This document shows, one piece after another, positions 18,359-27,002 of a DNA stretch of 64,000 nucleotides. The stretch lies in assembly GCF_008180615.1 (NCBI RefSeq), contig NZ_VTEH01000004.1, forward strand, positions 148,329 through 212,328, read 5' to 3'. The notes beneath the pieces were generated by a model that was not told the origin of the DNA, did not search any database, and worked only from the letters and a program-made list of their open reading frames with translations. Numbering within the stretch: the stretch's first letter is position 1; each line of letters starts with the position of its first letter. Both the position numbers and the translations under genes were made by a program. The DNA is from Rossellomorea vietnamensis. Lineage in GTDB: Bacteria > Bacillota > Bacilli > Bacillales > Bacillaceae_B.

Positions 18359-20057
18359 ATGAGAATTAATCACAACATTGCTGCGTTGAACACCTATCGT
18401 CAGTTGAACAGTGCTAATAACGGTATGAACAATTCTATGGAAAAATTGTCATCTGGTTTACGTATTAACAAAGCTGGAGATGATGCTGCTGGTTTATCTA
18501 TCTCTGAAAAAATGCGTTCACAGGTTCGTGGTCTTGAGCAAGCGTCAAGAAATGCGCAAGATGGTATATCTATGATTCAAACAGCTGAAGGCGCATTAAA
18601 TGAAACCCATAGCATCTTACAGCGTATGCGTGAATTATCTGTCCAATCTTCTAATGACACTAATACACAGGATGATAGAGATGCACTCCAAGAAGAAATG
18701 AACCAATTAACTTCAGAGATCACTAGGATTGGTAACGATACAGAATTTAATACTAAGAAAGTATTAAATGGTTCATTAGACGCTAATAACTCTGTTCAGC
18801 AACAACAAGATACTTTATCTGATGTAGACACTTTAATTGGTGATGGTACATCAGCTTCTTTTGAACTTACTTTTGGTAATACAGCTATAACAATCCAGGG
18901 TGATGGTGGAACTGTTGTACCTGGTTCAACTCCAGTTGTTTCAAGTAATACAATTACTGTAGGAACTGATGGAGCAGATGCTACTGCAGACGACATTATT
19001 GCTGGTTTACAGCTATATGCAGCGCAGAATCCAGATTCAGAAGTTGCTCAATTTGATTTTGCGAAAAGTTCTGGAACAGAATTAACAATTACAGCTAAAG
19101 CGAGCGGTGAGTTTGCTGGAGCAGATGCTAATAATAATACTGTAAGAATGACCGCAGGTGATTCTAGTAAATTAACTGACTCTAACGCTGGAGCTGATGG
19201 AGGAGCAGCGCAAATTCAAATCGGTGCAAACCAGGATCAACAATTCTCAGCTTCTTTTTCAGATATGCGTTCGCTATCTTTGGATATATCAGGAACTTCA
19301 TCCGGTGGAGCAAATGCGGGTGGTGTAACAGGTGCAGCCTTTACAACTACTCAGTTAACTGATGCTAGTGACACAACTGGTTCAACAGCTGAGTATGCAC
19401 TAGATATCACAGATGCTGATAAAGCTACAGCTGCAATCAAAGTACTGGATAATGCTATAAAAGATGTATCAGAAGAACGTTCTAAGCTAGGTTCATACCA
19501 AAACCGTTTAGACCATACAATTAACAACCTAGGAACATCTGCTGAAAACCTAACTGCTGCGGAATCTCGTATCCGTGACGTAGATTATGCTCTAGCTGCC
19601 TAAGCAGCGACGAGCACAGTCGTCCTGACTAGTAACGGTCAGAGATCATTATCGGGTGAATTGCTGGAAACCCCTGAAGCTTTTCTTGCCACAACGCAAC
19701 TGGAAACAGTAAACGTGAGGGCTAGAAAAAAGAAAAGATTGGGCAATCAGCAGCCAAGCTCCTGTCTCGAAAGAGTGGAGAAGGTTCAACGACTAGGATA
19801 AACCATCTAAGGCGAAAGCTATGGTGATGAAATCCGTAGGTGAAACAATGTACATCAGCATTGTGAATCCGAAGTGCCCGGCCCCTACCAATTTGGAGGG
19901 TGAAGATATAGTCTAGTCATTTATGAAAGTAAATGTTCGCACGATGGCGAAAGAAATGATGAACCAAACAAAAGAAAGTATCCTTGCTCAAGCTTCTCAA
20001 GCAATGCTTGCAAAAGCGAACCAAAACCCACAAGGTGTACTTCAACTTCTACGTTAA
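18359..20057 (+). CDS. hag: Flagellin, interrupted by a group I intron
   Basis: Exon 1 (18359-19585) encodes 409 residues: the conserved D0/D1 start (MRINHNIAALNTYRQL), a long Ser/Thr/Gly-rich variable region, and the C-terminal D1 helix up to AAESRIRDVD. Unspliced, the frame runs on for five codons to a TAA at 19601. The missing 37 residues, MAKEMMNQTKES through PQGVLQLLR, are encoded at 19944-20057 and fit directly after RDVD, as in uninterrupted Bacillus flagellins. The spliced product is 446 residues. A gene caller would report a truncated 414-residue protein lacking the C-terminal D0 helix, which could not polymerise. Codon use is AT-rich and biased, as expected of a very highly expressed gene. 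Confidence 0.93.
19586..19943 (+). ncRNA. Group I self-splicing intron within hag
   Basis: The 358-nt insert starts after a U (19585) and ends in G (19943), as group I chemistry requires, and exact removal restores the flagellin frame. The conserved core is visible. There is AATCAGCAGCCAAGC (19745-19759) before P7. P7 itself forms between GACTA (19791-19795) in the R-element GGTTCAACGACTA and TAGTC (19909-19913) in the S-element AAGATATAGTC. P3 can form TTATC/GATAA, P8 is the hairpin ACCAT...ATGGT, and a P2-like hairpin GCTGC-CTAA-GCAGC follows the 5' splice site. I could not draw a convincing P1. No ORF is present inside. Group I introns at flagellin 3' ends are known from some thermophilic Bacillus/Geobacillus. 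Confidence 0.93.
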
Positions 20058-20070
20058 TTTTAGATTTTTT

Positions 20071-20104
20071 AAGGGACTTTGGCTTCGGCTGGGGTCTCCT
20101 TTTG
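20071..20104 (+). terminator. Terminator after hag
   Basis: AAGGGACTTTGGC-TTCG-GCTGGGGTCTCCTTTT is a stem closed by a TTCG tetraloop and followed by T. Confidence 0.75.
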
Positions 20105-20124
20105 CATTTGAGGTGGTGATTTTA

Positions 20125-20319
20125 ATGAATATCGTTGAAGAGTACGAAAAAGAAATAGCAGGAAGACTTATAAACATAGTGGTTAAGCATGAACAAGGTA
20201 AACCATTCCCTTACTATGCAATCAGCTCACTTAATGTTGATGGTTCTGGAGAGACTTTAGAAGAAGCAAAAATGAAATGCGAAAGTGCAACTAAACTGGA
20301 AATAATCATGAATAAGTAG
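20125..20319 (+). CDS. Small hypothetical protein (64 residues)
   Basis: ATG 20125 is preceded by GAGGTGGTG at 10 bases. The acidic product (MNIVEEYEKEIAGRL... to IIMNK) has no transmembrane helix or known motif that I recognise. An upstream in-frame ATG at 19984 is inside hag exon 2 in another frame and is rejected. The gene sits between the hag terminator and a second weak terminator. Confidence 0.5.
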   Translation: MNIVEEYEKEIAGRLINIVVKHEQGKPFPYYAISSLNVDGSGETLEEAKMKCESATKLEIIMNK

Positions 20320-20324
20320 ATTTC

Positions 20325-20356
20325 AAAGGGACTCTAGTAATACTAGGGTTTCTTTT
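20325..20356 (+). terminator. Weak terminator after the 64-residue gene
   Basis: CTAGT/ACTAG stem extended by G-T pairs, followed by TTTCTTTT. Confidence 0.5.
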
Positions 20357-20648
20357 ATAACTTACATTTATGTATTTATTAGGAATAAATCTTATAGGGA
20401 CAAAGGGACTAGGTTCATCGTCCAACTAATCTGTGGCACAAAGAGAGAAGTAGTGACAGGTTTTAGGTATCACCTAAATTTTACAGTGATTATTGATGAC
20501 TCGCTAGACGAATTGTGTAAAGTTAAATAGTGCTCTTTCATTTGAAGGGACACAGGGACAGGTTCTGCATCCACCAAATATTTACATTTTTTATTTTTTG
20601 TAACTCGGACAAAGATTATAAAGGCTCTAGTTATGGTAAACTCTCTTT
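20357..20648. other. Intergenic gap with fragments of a GGGACA-rich repeat
   Basis: No gene is seen. The segments GGGACAAAGGGACTAGGTTC and GGGACACAGGGACAGGTTC (near 20399 and 20549) look like two partial copies of one repeat in the same orientation. Confidence 0.5.
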
Positions 20649-21541
20649 TTATTGAACATTACCCTGAAGAACACATAAGCTGGCAAGTGTACTATAGTTC
20701 AAGCCGGTCTCATTCTTAAGAGAATCAAGTAAACGAACATCGTGTTCATTAACAACTATCTGATACGGTTTTGTCCTCTTCTGTTTTATTGCACAAACCC
20801 TTTCTAATAACTCCTTACTATAAAAATTGTTCCCACGATACATCTCCCATAACTCTTTCAGAAAGGTAAGTTCATTATTAATCTCCAATGTCGGTGATTT
20901 TAAAGAAATCTCTTCAGATAAATAGATAGTTGTCCTTTTGGGTTTAGTTGAAAGAGGCAACGTGCATGAGCTTTTAGTTTTCCTTCTTTGAAAGGATGCA
21001 TATACGAGGATACAAGATGTAAGAAGTAATGAATTTGAAACTGATCATAAAAGATTATGCGATTTTGTTTATCTGTGGAGAATTGTAAGCAGAATTTATC
21101 TTTTAACATTTTGCAATGCAGCAGGTTTGCATGAGGAGTAAAGCTTTCAGTAGAGAAGATGATTTTTTGCACTGTATTTCCTTTTTTCTTTAGATGGCAA
21201 CCATCTTGATACCACCAGGCAAGAGATAATGGAGTTAAGTAGTCATGTATGTGATCAAAAGGTAGTCTTTTCTTTCTGTCTTTATACCATATTGCTTCCA
21301 GTGAGGTAATGATGGGATGAGTTTTTGATTGAACATAGTAGCCTTCTGTGTAGCCATCCGCTATTCTTTTATCGTTAACTTTTTTATAATGAGGACCAGT
21401 TAGAGGGATGTACATGTCAATTTCCCGAAAACAGTGATCACACCATTCCCTGTCTTTAGCACAGTGAATAAATTGAAGCCGTGGTTTTCTGCCGGGTTGT
21501 TTGATTAAATACCCATCGCCTAGGAGCTTTCCTGTCAACAT
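20649..21541 (-). pseudogene. LAGLIDADG homing endonuclease, frameshifted
   Basis: Reading from 21541 downwards, 213 residues begin with LTGKLLGDGYL and later show LTPLSLAWWYQDG, the two helices of a LAGLIDADG_2-type endonuclease, each ending in the catalytic Asp-Gly. Between them is the typical PRLQFIHCAKDREW segment. The frame then goes out at about 20976-20999, and the probable continuation (RTTIYLSEEISLKSP and on to 20649) is in the neighbouring frame, overlapping by 60 bases. Joined, they give roughly 300 residues, the length I expect. A strong GGAGGTG box (21573-21579) lies 12 bases before an ATG (21560) that hits a stop after two codons, so the 5' end may be damaged too. It is antisense to hag and likely related to the hag intron's mobility. 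Confidence 0.75.
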
Positions 21542-21952
21542 ATCAAAAAATTCAAATCATCGTTCTCGCCTTCACCTCCGAACATACCTTTTCTTTTCTT
21601 TTATCAAATATCTCAACGAACAGATAACTTCATAGCCTGCAAACTTAAGGGAACCTCAAAGTTACTCCATGAAATATGTGGAACGAATTTAATTATAAGT
21701 TGCATGTAGAATATAGGCTGCATTAATGTTTTTATCTAGGGTAGAAGTCCCTCTAACCGGAAAAAACCTGCATTTTCCATAATTTCTTTATAGTGAATTT
21801 CATATAAACCCTTAATCACACTAAGTTTTTTGGTATAATTCAAGACGGTTTGAATTAATTGTATTTATTCTAGTGTGGAATTCCTGGAACTATTGCTGCA
21901 ATCACTAGTGATACCTTTTCTGCCAAAAGCTTAAAGATTAGGAAGTGAAAAT
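21542..21952. other. Gap between the endonuclease gene and the methyltransferase
   Basis: It holds the ribosome binding site of the endonuclease (minus strand, 21573-21579) and AT-rich sequence that must contain the promoter of the methyltransferase. I see no further gene. Confidence 0.5.
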
Positions 21953-22819
21953 ATGTCATCTCAAGAAAAAGATCAATTAGGTCAGTTCATACCCTTGCAT
22001 TACCATTATCAAATGCTGTCTGATCATGATAGAGTCCAGGCGTTTAAGACGGCTATTGAACGAATTGTTAAACCCGGACATAGAGTGGTCGAGTTAGGAA
22101 GCGGCACAGGAGTATTGTCCTTTTTCGCTGCCAAACAAGGTGCGAACGTTCAGTCTATTGAATTCAACCCTGCCCTAGTAGAAAGAAGTAGAGCTCTAAT
22201 TAAACAAAACGGGATGGGAGACCGTGTAGACGTGATCGAGGCAGATGCTTCTCTATGGGTTCCATCAGAGCCAGTCGATATAGTAGTTTGTGAAATGTTA
22301 CATAGTGCTCTTTTGCGTGAAAAACAGGTCGAGGTAATTGAAGCGTTTCGGAAAAATCATAAAGAAAAATTCGGTGAAATTCCTGTCATGATACCTTCAG
22401 CAACCTTGCTCGGTGTCCAGCCGGTATTGCAGGAATATTCCTTCGAAGGTTATCATGCACCGGTGCCGCTCTTTCAATCACCATATGTAGTCTCACCGGA
22501 GACGCAAGATGTCCATAACCCGGAAGTGTATCACATTATTGATTATGATCATGCCGAAGTGGAACCCTATTCTTGTCATGTTTCTTTTTCCTTTCAACAA
22601 GTGGCTGAGTTTAATGCTTTCCGGTTTATTACAAAGAATCTGCTAGCGAGTGTTCCGCAGGGTGAGGATATGGTTGATTGGCACAATCAATATCTGATTC
22701 TTCCTACTGAAAAAAACATATCGGTTAAAGCAGGACAAACAGTTTCAATCTCCTTTTCTTACACCCCAGGTGATTCAATTGAAGTTCTATCTCAATCTCT
22801 TAAGGTTTTTGTTCAATAG
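21953..22819 (+). CDS. Class I SAM-dependent methyltransferase, PRMT-like
   Basis: The 288-residue protein has the SAM-binding motif I VVELGSGTGVLSFFAA at about residues 45-60, the acidic post-I residue in SIEFNPALV, and a VVCEMLHSALLREKQV loop. The last resembles the double-E loop of protein arginine methyltransferases. A C-terminal beta-rich part follows, also as in PRMTs. GGAAG lies 7 bases before the ATG. It sits between hag and flaG, where many bacteria keep flagellin-modifying genes, so a flagellar substrate is possible. That is inference; small-molecule methylation is not excluded. Confidence 0.75.
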   Translation: MSSQEKDQLGQFIPLHYHYQMLSDHDRVQAFKTAIERIVKPGHRVVELGSGTGVLSFFAAKQGANVQSIEFNPALVERSRALIKQNGMGDRVDVIEADASLWVPSEPVDIVVCEMLHSALLREKQVEVIEAFRKNHKEKFGEIPVMIPSATLLGVQPVLQEYSFEGYHAPVPLFQSPYVVSPETQDVHNPEVYHIIDYDHAEVEPYSCHVSFSFQQVAEFNAFRFITKNLLASVPQGEDMVDWHNQYLILPTEKNISVKAGQTVSISFSYTPGDSIEVLSQSLKVFVQ

Positions 22820-22949
22820 GAGGCCTTTAAGCAGTTCAGCTCAATCTCTCGAGCATTTAAGCCAATAGCCCCTAACCTGATTAAGAGACTTCATATTTCT
22901 GGAGTCTCTTTGTTGTTCGCAAAATGCTGCACTAAACGCTCTCTATAAC

Positions 22950-22977
22950 TAAACAATTCTGTTTCTCCAACCGATAT
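22950..22977 (+). promoter_or_regulatory. Sigma-D promoter for flaG-fliD-fliS-fliT
   Basis: TAAA (22950-22953), 16-bp spacer, ACCGATAT (22970-22977), 30 bases before flaG. Confidence 0.83.
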
Positions 22978-23007
22978 AACCCATATAACCCTTAGGAGGA
23001 TCAGAAC

Positions 23008-23367
23008 ATGATCGAAAAAGTGACAGGTGGTTCATCGGCTTTTCAATCAATATCTACTAGTCAAAGCAGTGAAACGAAAGAAATAGAAAAAATACATAAA
23101 GTGCAGGATGATCGGCGGGATTCTACTACACAAGAGCCTGTCACAAAAGAAAAAGTAGAAGAAGTCGTAACAGGAGTGAATGAATTCCTGAATGCCTCTG
23201 ACACTTCAATTCAATTCCAATTTCATGAAAAATTAAAAGAATACTATGTAACAATTGTGGATAACAACTCAAAAGAAATCGTCCGGGAAATTCCGGCAAA
23301 GAAGATGCTGGATATGTATGCGGCGATGACTGAATTTATAGGATTAATGGTAGACAAGAAGATTTAG
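23008..23367 (+). CDS. flaG: FlaG family flagellar protein (YvyC)
   Basis: A 119-residue protein with a disordered, charged N-terminal half and the conserved FlaG C-terminus IQFQFHEKLKEYYVTIVDN...VREIPAKKMLDMYAAM. FlaG affects filament length in several bacteria. It lies 15 bases before fliD, as in Bacillus (yvyC-fliD). TTAGGAGG lies 9 bases before ATG. Confidence 0.92.
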   Translation: MIEKVTGGSSAFQSISTSQSSETKEIEKIHKVQDDRRDSTTQEPVTKEKVEEVVTGVNEFLNASDTSIQFQFHEKLKEYYVTIVDNNSKEIVREIPAKKMLDMYAAMTEFIGLMVDKKI

Positions 23368-23382
23368 AAATGAGGTGGCACT

Positions 23383-24939
23383 ATGAGTGACATGCGTATT
23401 GGCGGTTTGGCGACGGGAATGGATACGGACCAAATCGTGAAGGATTTGATGAAGGCGGAGAAATTGCCTTTGGATAAAATGGAACAGAAGAAGACCTATA
23501 CAGAATGGCAGCGGGATGACTACCGTGAGATCAATAAAGAGCTGTTTGATTTCAGTAACTCGATTTTTGATGGAGTTATGAAGCAGAGTACATATACACA
23601 GAAAACGGTGAATGTATCCAATCCTAATGCTGTTTCTGTTAAAAATATCAGTTCTACTTCTGATTTCACCGGGAGCATTAAGGTTAACCGGCTGGCAACT
23701 GCTGCGACGATGTTTGGTTCTGGCCAAATCACAGACCCGGATGAACCTGAAAAGCCAGCCAGTCCTTCCGCGAAGCTTAGTGACTTATTTGAGATAACCG
23801 AAGACCAGTCAATTACAATAAAGGCTGTCAACAAGGAAGGAATCCTGGAAGGGAAAACATTAACCATTCCAAAAGATATGACACTACAGGGCATGATTAA
23901 TAAAATCAACTCTGAAACGGGAGTATCTATGTTTTATGATCCTCACGAAAAGGTCATGTCGGTAACGGCTAAGAATACCGGTAGCAATGAGAACGGACCG
24001 GAGATTGAGTTTTCGGAAGGTTTCCTGACTACCCATTTGAAGTTAGATACTACTAATGTAATAGCAGCTGCAGCTGATGCGGATGGTAATGCAGAAACAG
24101 AGGGCAAAAGGGGTTCACTTGGAGAAAATGCATCTTTCATGTATAACGGCTTAACGACAGAAAGAGCCTCAAACACATTTCAGATTAACGGTTTCGAGCT
24201 TTCGCTTAAAGAGGCAGATAGTGATAAAGCAATCACCTTCAGTTCGGCACCAGACACCGACAAAATTTTAGAAAAAATCGTCAAATTCGTCGATGACTAC
24301 AACAAACTCATCGAAAAAGTAAACGGAGAACTAGGAGAAAAGAAGTTCCGTGACTTCCAACCGTTAACGGCTGAACAAAAGGAAGCGATGGAAGAAAAGG
24401 AAATCGAGTTATGGGAAGAGAAGGCCCGCAGCGGCACCCTTCGTAATGACTCTGTGCTTTCTTCTGCTATGAACAAAATGCGGACAGATTTGTATACCCC
24501 GATTTCAGGAGGAACATCAGAGACGAATCAACTAGCCCAAATCGGTATTAAAACATCAAGCAATTACCTTGATCGTGGTAAATTGATCATCGATGAAAAC
24601 AAGCTGAAAGAAGCTATTTCCAAAGATCCAAATGCGATTTATGAGCTTTTTTCCAAGAACGGAGAAACAGACGGCGAAAAAGGTATTGCTCGCCGCTTAA
24701 GAGACACGATTAGTTCAACAATGGACAGCATTGAGCAGAAAGCAGGAAAGCTGACCAGCACAAACTCAACTTTTACATTGGGAAGAAATCTCGACAGTAT
24801 TGATAAGCAGATGACTCGTTTCCAAGATCGTCTTGGACAAATCGAAGACCGCTACTGGCGCCAATTCACAGCCATGGAAAAAGCGATTCAGCAGGCGAAT
24901 TCTCAATCATCGTACTTGATGCAGCAATTCAGTATGTAA
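23383..24939 (+). CDS. fliD: FliD, filament cap protein
   Basis: A 518-residue hook-associated protein 2. The N-terminus MRIGGLATGMDTDQIVKDLMKAEKLPLDKM and the C-terminal coiled region ending MQQFSM are typical. As the filament cap it folds exported flagellin subunits into place. It is followed not directly by fliS but by a 330-base gap with a MITE-like repeat, so fliS may need read-through or its own promoter. Confidence 0.95.
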   Translation: MSDMRIGGLATGMDTDQIVKDLMKAEKLPLDKMEQKKTYTEWQRDDYREINKELFDFSNSIFDGVMKQSTYTQKTVNVSNPNAVSVKNISSTSDFTGSIKVNRLATAATMFGSGQITDPDEPEKPASPSAKLSDLFEITEDQSITIKAVNKEGILEGKTLTIPKDMTLQGMINKINSETGVSMFYDPHEKVMSVTAKNTGSNENGPEIEFSEGFLTTHLKLDTTNVIAAAADADGNAETEGKRGSLGENASFMYNGLTTERASNTFQINGFELSLKEADSDKAITFSSAPDTDKILEKIVKFVDDYNKLIEKVNGELGEKKFRDFQPLTAEQKEAMEEKEIELWEEKARSGTLRNDSVLSSAMNKMRTDLYTPISGGTSETNQLAQIGIKTSSNYLDRGKLIIDENKLKEAISKDPNAIYELFSKNGETDGEKGIARRLRDTISSTMDSIEQKAGKLTSTNSTFTLGRNLDSIDKQMTRFQDRLGQIEDRYWRQFTAMEKAIQQANSQSSYLMQQFSM

Positions 24940-25085
24940 AGGAATGTGTGATTACTTAAGACTTTCTCATTTATACAACATTCAAGGCACTCAATTGCAG
25001 TGCAGTGGAATCTCTATAATAAAGATGTAAGTATAAGGTTCTTTTCATATAGATTTTTGTTGTTTTTATAACATTATAGACATGT

Positions 25086-25208
25086 GTTGATTGTAGCGGA
25101 AGGCGTACGACCATCTGTGGGAATAGCAGGCAGGTGAGACCCCGCAGGCGAAGCCGAGGAGGCTCACCGTTCGCCCCACGGAGTCGTGCGACTAGAGCGG
25201 AAATCAAC
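25086..25208. repeat. MITE-like palindromic element between fliD and fliS
   Basis: A 123-bp element bounded by GTTGATT and AATCAAC. Its GC-rich interior contains GTGAGACCCCGCAGGCG and AGGAGGCTCACC, which fold into a large imperfect hairpin, and AGCGGAA near each end. Elements of this kind are widespread in Bacillus-group genomes. It encodes nothing. Degenerate pieces (GGAGTCGTACGCC-like) occur near 31740 and 45775. Confidence 0.75.
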
Positions 25209-25273
25209 TACTCGTTAATAGATTACAAGATTTAAGGAAGTAGCCAAGTAAAACCAACCAAAGGAGTGTCATT

Positions 25274-25678
25274 ATGGCAATCAACAATCCTTATAAAGCC
25301 TATCAAAATAACTCGGTTACAACAGCATCTCCAGGTGAATTGACCCTGATGCTTTATAACGGAAGTTTAAAGTTCATTCATATAGCAAAAAAAGCCATCC
25401 AAGAAAAAAATGTAGAAGTAAAAAACACCAATATTCAAAAGGCACAGGCTATCGTTCAGGAGTTAATGGTTACGTTGAATATGGATATTCCGATGTCCAA
25501 GAATATCCTTCCTCTTTATGACTACATCAACCGCCGCCTCATGGAAGCCAATATCAAGAGTGACGTCGCTATTCTTGATGAAGCGGAAGGGATGCTGACA
25601 GAACTGCGTGATACATGGAAGCAGGTCATTCAAATCAACCGCCAGCAGCAGCACGGCGGCCAGCGTGACCAGGCGTAA
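25274..25678 (+). CDS. fliS: FliS, flagellin export chaperone
   Basis: A 134-residue helical chaperone with the family start NPYKAYQNNSVTTASPGELTLMLYNG. It binds the C-terminal D0 helix of flagellin, the very part encoded downstream of the hag intron. AAAGGAG lies 8 bases upstream. It overlaps the following gene by one base (TAATG). Confidence 0.95.
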   Translation: MAINNPYKAYQNNSVTTASPGELTLMLYNGSLKFIHIAKKAIQEKNVEVKNTNIQKAQAIVQELMVTLNMDIPMSKNILPLYDYINRRLMEANIKSDVAILDEAEGMLTELRDTWKQVIQINRQQQHGGQRDQA

Positions 25679-26025
25679 TGAGTAACGTTCAACAGTGCTA
25701 CAACATCACAGAGAAGCTGGTAAAGCTGGTAAAAAGCCCATATGAAACGCAGCGTGATGAGGTTATAGCTGAGGTGGAATCTTTATTGGAGCAACGACAG
25801 GCAGTCATGACCGGCATGAAAGGGCCTTACTCCGAAGAAGAGAAGGAGCTTGGGAAACAAATACTTGCTTGGAATTCAGAAATCGAAAGAGGCCTTGCGA
25901 ATCTGCGTAACGACATCAAGCGGAACATGAACGGTGTGGCCAAGAAGAAAACATCAGCCAAGAAGTATACGAACCCATATGAATCCATGCAGTTTGATGG
26001 CATGTTTTACGATAAAAAGAAATGA
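25678..26025 (+). CDS. fliT: FliT, flagellar chaperone
   Basis: A 115-residue helical protein directly after fliS with a one-base overlap, in the place of fliT in Bacillus. Members bind FliD and keep it export-ready. The C-terminal part is basic (RNMNGVAKKKTSAKK) and Tyr/Phe-rich at the end. Sequence conservation in this family is low, so the name rests largely on position, size and helix content. Confidence 0.8.
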   Translation: MSNVQQCYNITEKLVKLVKSPYETQRDEVIAEVESLLEQRQAVMTGMKGPYSEEEKELGKQILAWNSEIERGLANLRNDIKRNMNGVAKKKTSAKKYTNPYESMQFDGMFYDKKK

Positions 26026-26429
26026 GTGATTTTTTGACTAACAAGGTGATACTAGACGAAACACAGCATACGTTCGTTGGGGAGTACAGTGAGATGCTTT
26101 CCACCATCGAAGAAGCCTTTCATTATGTAATCGCCAGCTTCGAGGACTACGAAAAAACAGAAGGTGACACCGTCCTGACAGACATCTTCCAAGCTTTTGC
26201 TCAAATCGCTGAGAGCAACACTCTTCTAAAGAGTCTGTTCACAGACCAGCCTTCAGTCACCGCGGCAATCGATCAATATGAAGAAGTAACAAATCAAGCA
26301 ATGAAGCTTGATGGCAGTTTCGCTGATCAGAATTTAAAAGGAACGGTTATTAAAGAAAACCTATATCCAGCTTTTGCTGCTTGGCACGGAGAAGTAAGCA
26401 GAGAGCTCGATCCATATACGAACAGTTAA
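26022..26429 (+). CDS. Unknown acidic protein translationally coupled to fliT
   Basis: A 135-residue acidic, helical protein (MSDFLTNKVILDETQHTF...) whose ATG overlaps the fliT stop by four bases. It contains no motif I know. It ends the sigma-D transcription unit, with a strong terminator straight after it. Its place suggests a chaperone or export accessory of the FliD/FliS/FliT set; that is inference from context only. Confidence 0.72.
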   Translation: MSDFLTNKVILDETQHTFVGEYSEMLSTIEEAFHYVIASFEDYEKTEGDTVLTDIFQAFAQIAESNTLLKSLFTDQPSVTAAIDQYEEVTNQAMKLDGSFADQNLKGTVIKENLYPAFAAWHGEVSRELDPYTNS

Positions 26430-26433
26430 AGAC

Positions 26434-26470
26434 GAAGAAGCCGGCATCTATTGGATGTCGGCTTCTTTCT
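26434..26470 (+). terminator. Terminator of the fliD-fliS-fliT unit
   Basis: AGAAGCCGGCATC pairs with GATGTCGGCTTCTTT around a TATTG loop. Confidence 0.88.
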
Positions 26471-26600
26471 AAGCAAATTCAGGCAGTTAGTCACACGAAA
26501 GGCACTAAAAGAGAGACAACAACACACTGCAAGACAGATGATCTCTGCAGCAGTTCGATATCCATGTCGAAAACTTCTTCTCAGGGATTGCTGAACACAA

Positions 26601-26834
26601 TCAATTAGGGACACATAAAGAGAGGCTAACCTTATTGTAAGCTTTAATTAGATTGTTCAGGCACTCTTCACGAAAGGAGTCACTGCAGATGAAGTTATGG
26701 GCAATATCCTCTTTTACCGTGGCATAGGTCACTTCTAATTTCTGACCAATAGATAAATGACTTAACTCCTGATGGGCTAGATAATCGTTTAACTCTCTTT
26801 CAAAATATTCAACAGAACCAAATAAAACCGTCAT
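26601..26834 (-). CDS. Unknown 77-residue protein downstream of a c-di-GMP riboswitch
   Basis: AAAGGAAAGTGG precedes the ATG by about 10 bases. The product (MTVLFGSVEYFERELNDYLAHQELSHLSIG...) is soluble, acidic to neutral, with two Cys and no membrane helix. I do not recognise a family. It is the first gene after a c-di-GMP-I aptamer and an intrinsic terminator on the same strand, so its expression should respond to c-di-GMP. It also neighbours an EAL-domain phosphodiesterase gene and the flagellar cluster, which points to the motile/sessile switch. Confidence 0.65.
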   Translation of the reverse strand: MTVLFGSVEYFERELNDYLAHQELSHLSIGQKLEVTYATVKEDIAHNFICSDSFREECLNNLIKAYNKVSLSLCVPN

Positions 26835-26920
26835 GGTATAACCACTTTCCTTTCTATATTGATTTCCAACAATATCAATTATTCAGCTTGCCGGATTTCC
26901 TCCTTTTACAGGCAATAAAA

Positions 26921-26946
26921 AAATCCACCAAAAAGAAGGTGGATAA
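26921..26946 (-). terminator. Riboswitch expression-platform terminator
   Basis: On the minus strand ATCCACC pairs with GGTGGAT around a TTCTTTTT loop, followed by TTTTTTTATT. It lies between the c-di-GMP aptamer and the 77-residue gene. Confidence 0.85.
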
Positions 26947-27002
26947 ATAGAAAGGAAATGGACATGTAAGCAATCCATAACATTTATTTATCACAAAACT
27001 TT

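Noticed and set aside
19984..20124. Longer start for the small gene after hag
   Set aside because: The first 47 residues would be encoded by hag exon 2 and the terminator in another frame; a proper ribosome binding site exists at 20125.
20649..20960. Independent 103-residue gene
   Set aside because: It overlaps the endonuclease end by 60 bases, starts at TTG without a ribosome binding site, and reads as the C-terminal continuation in a shifted frame.
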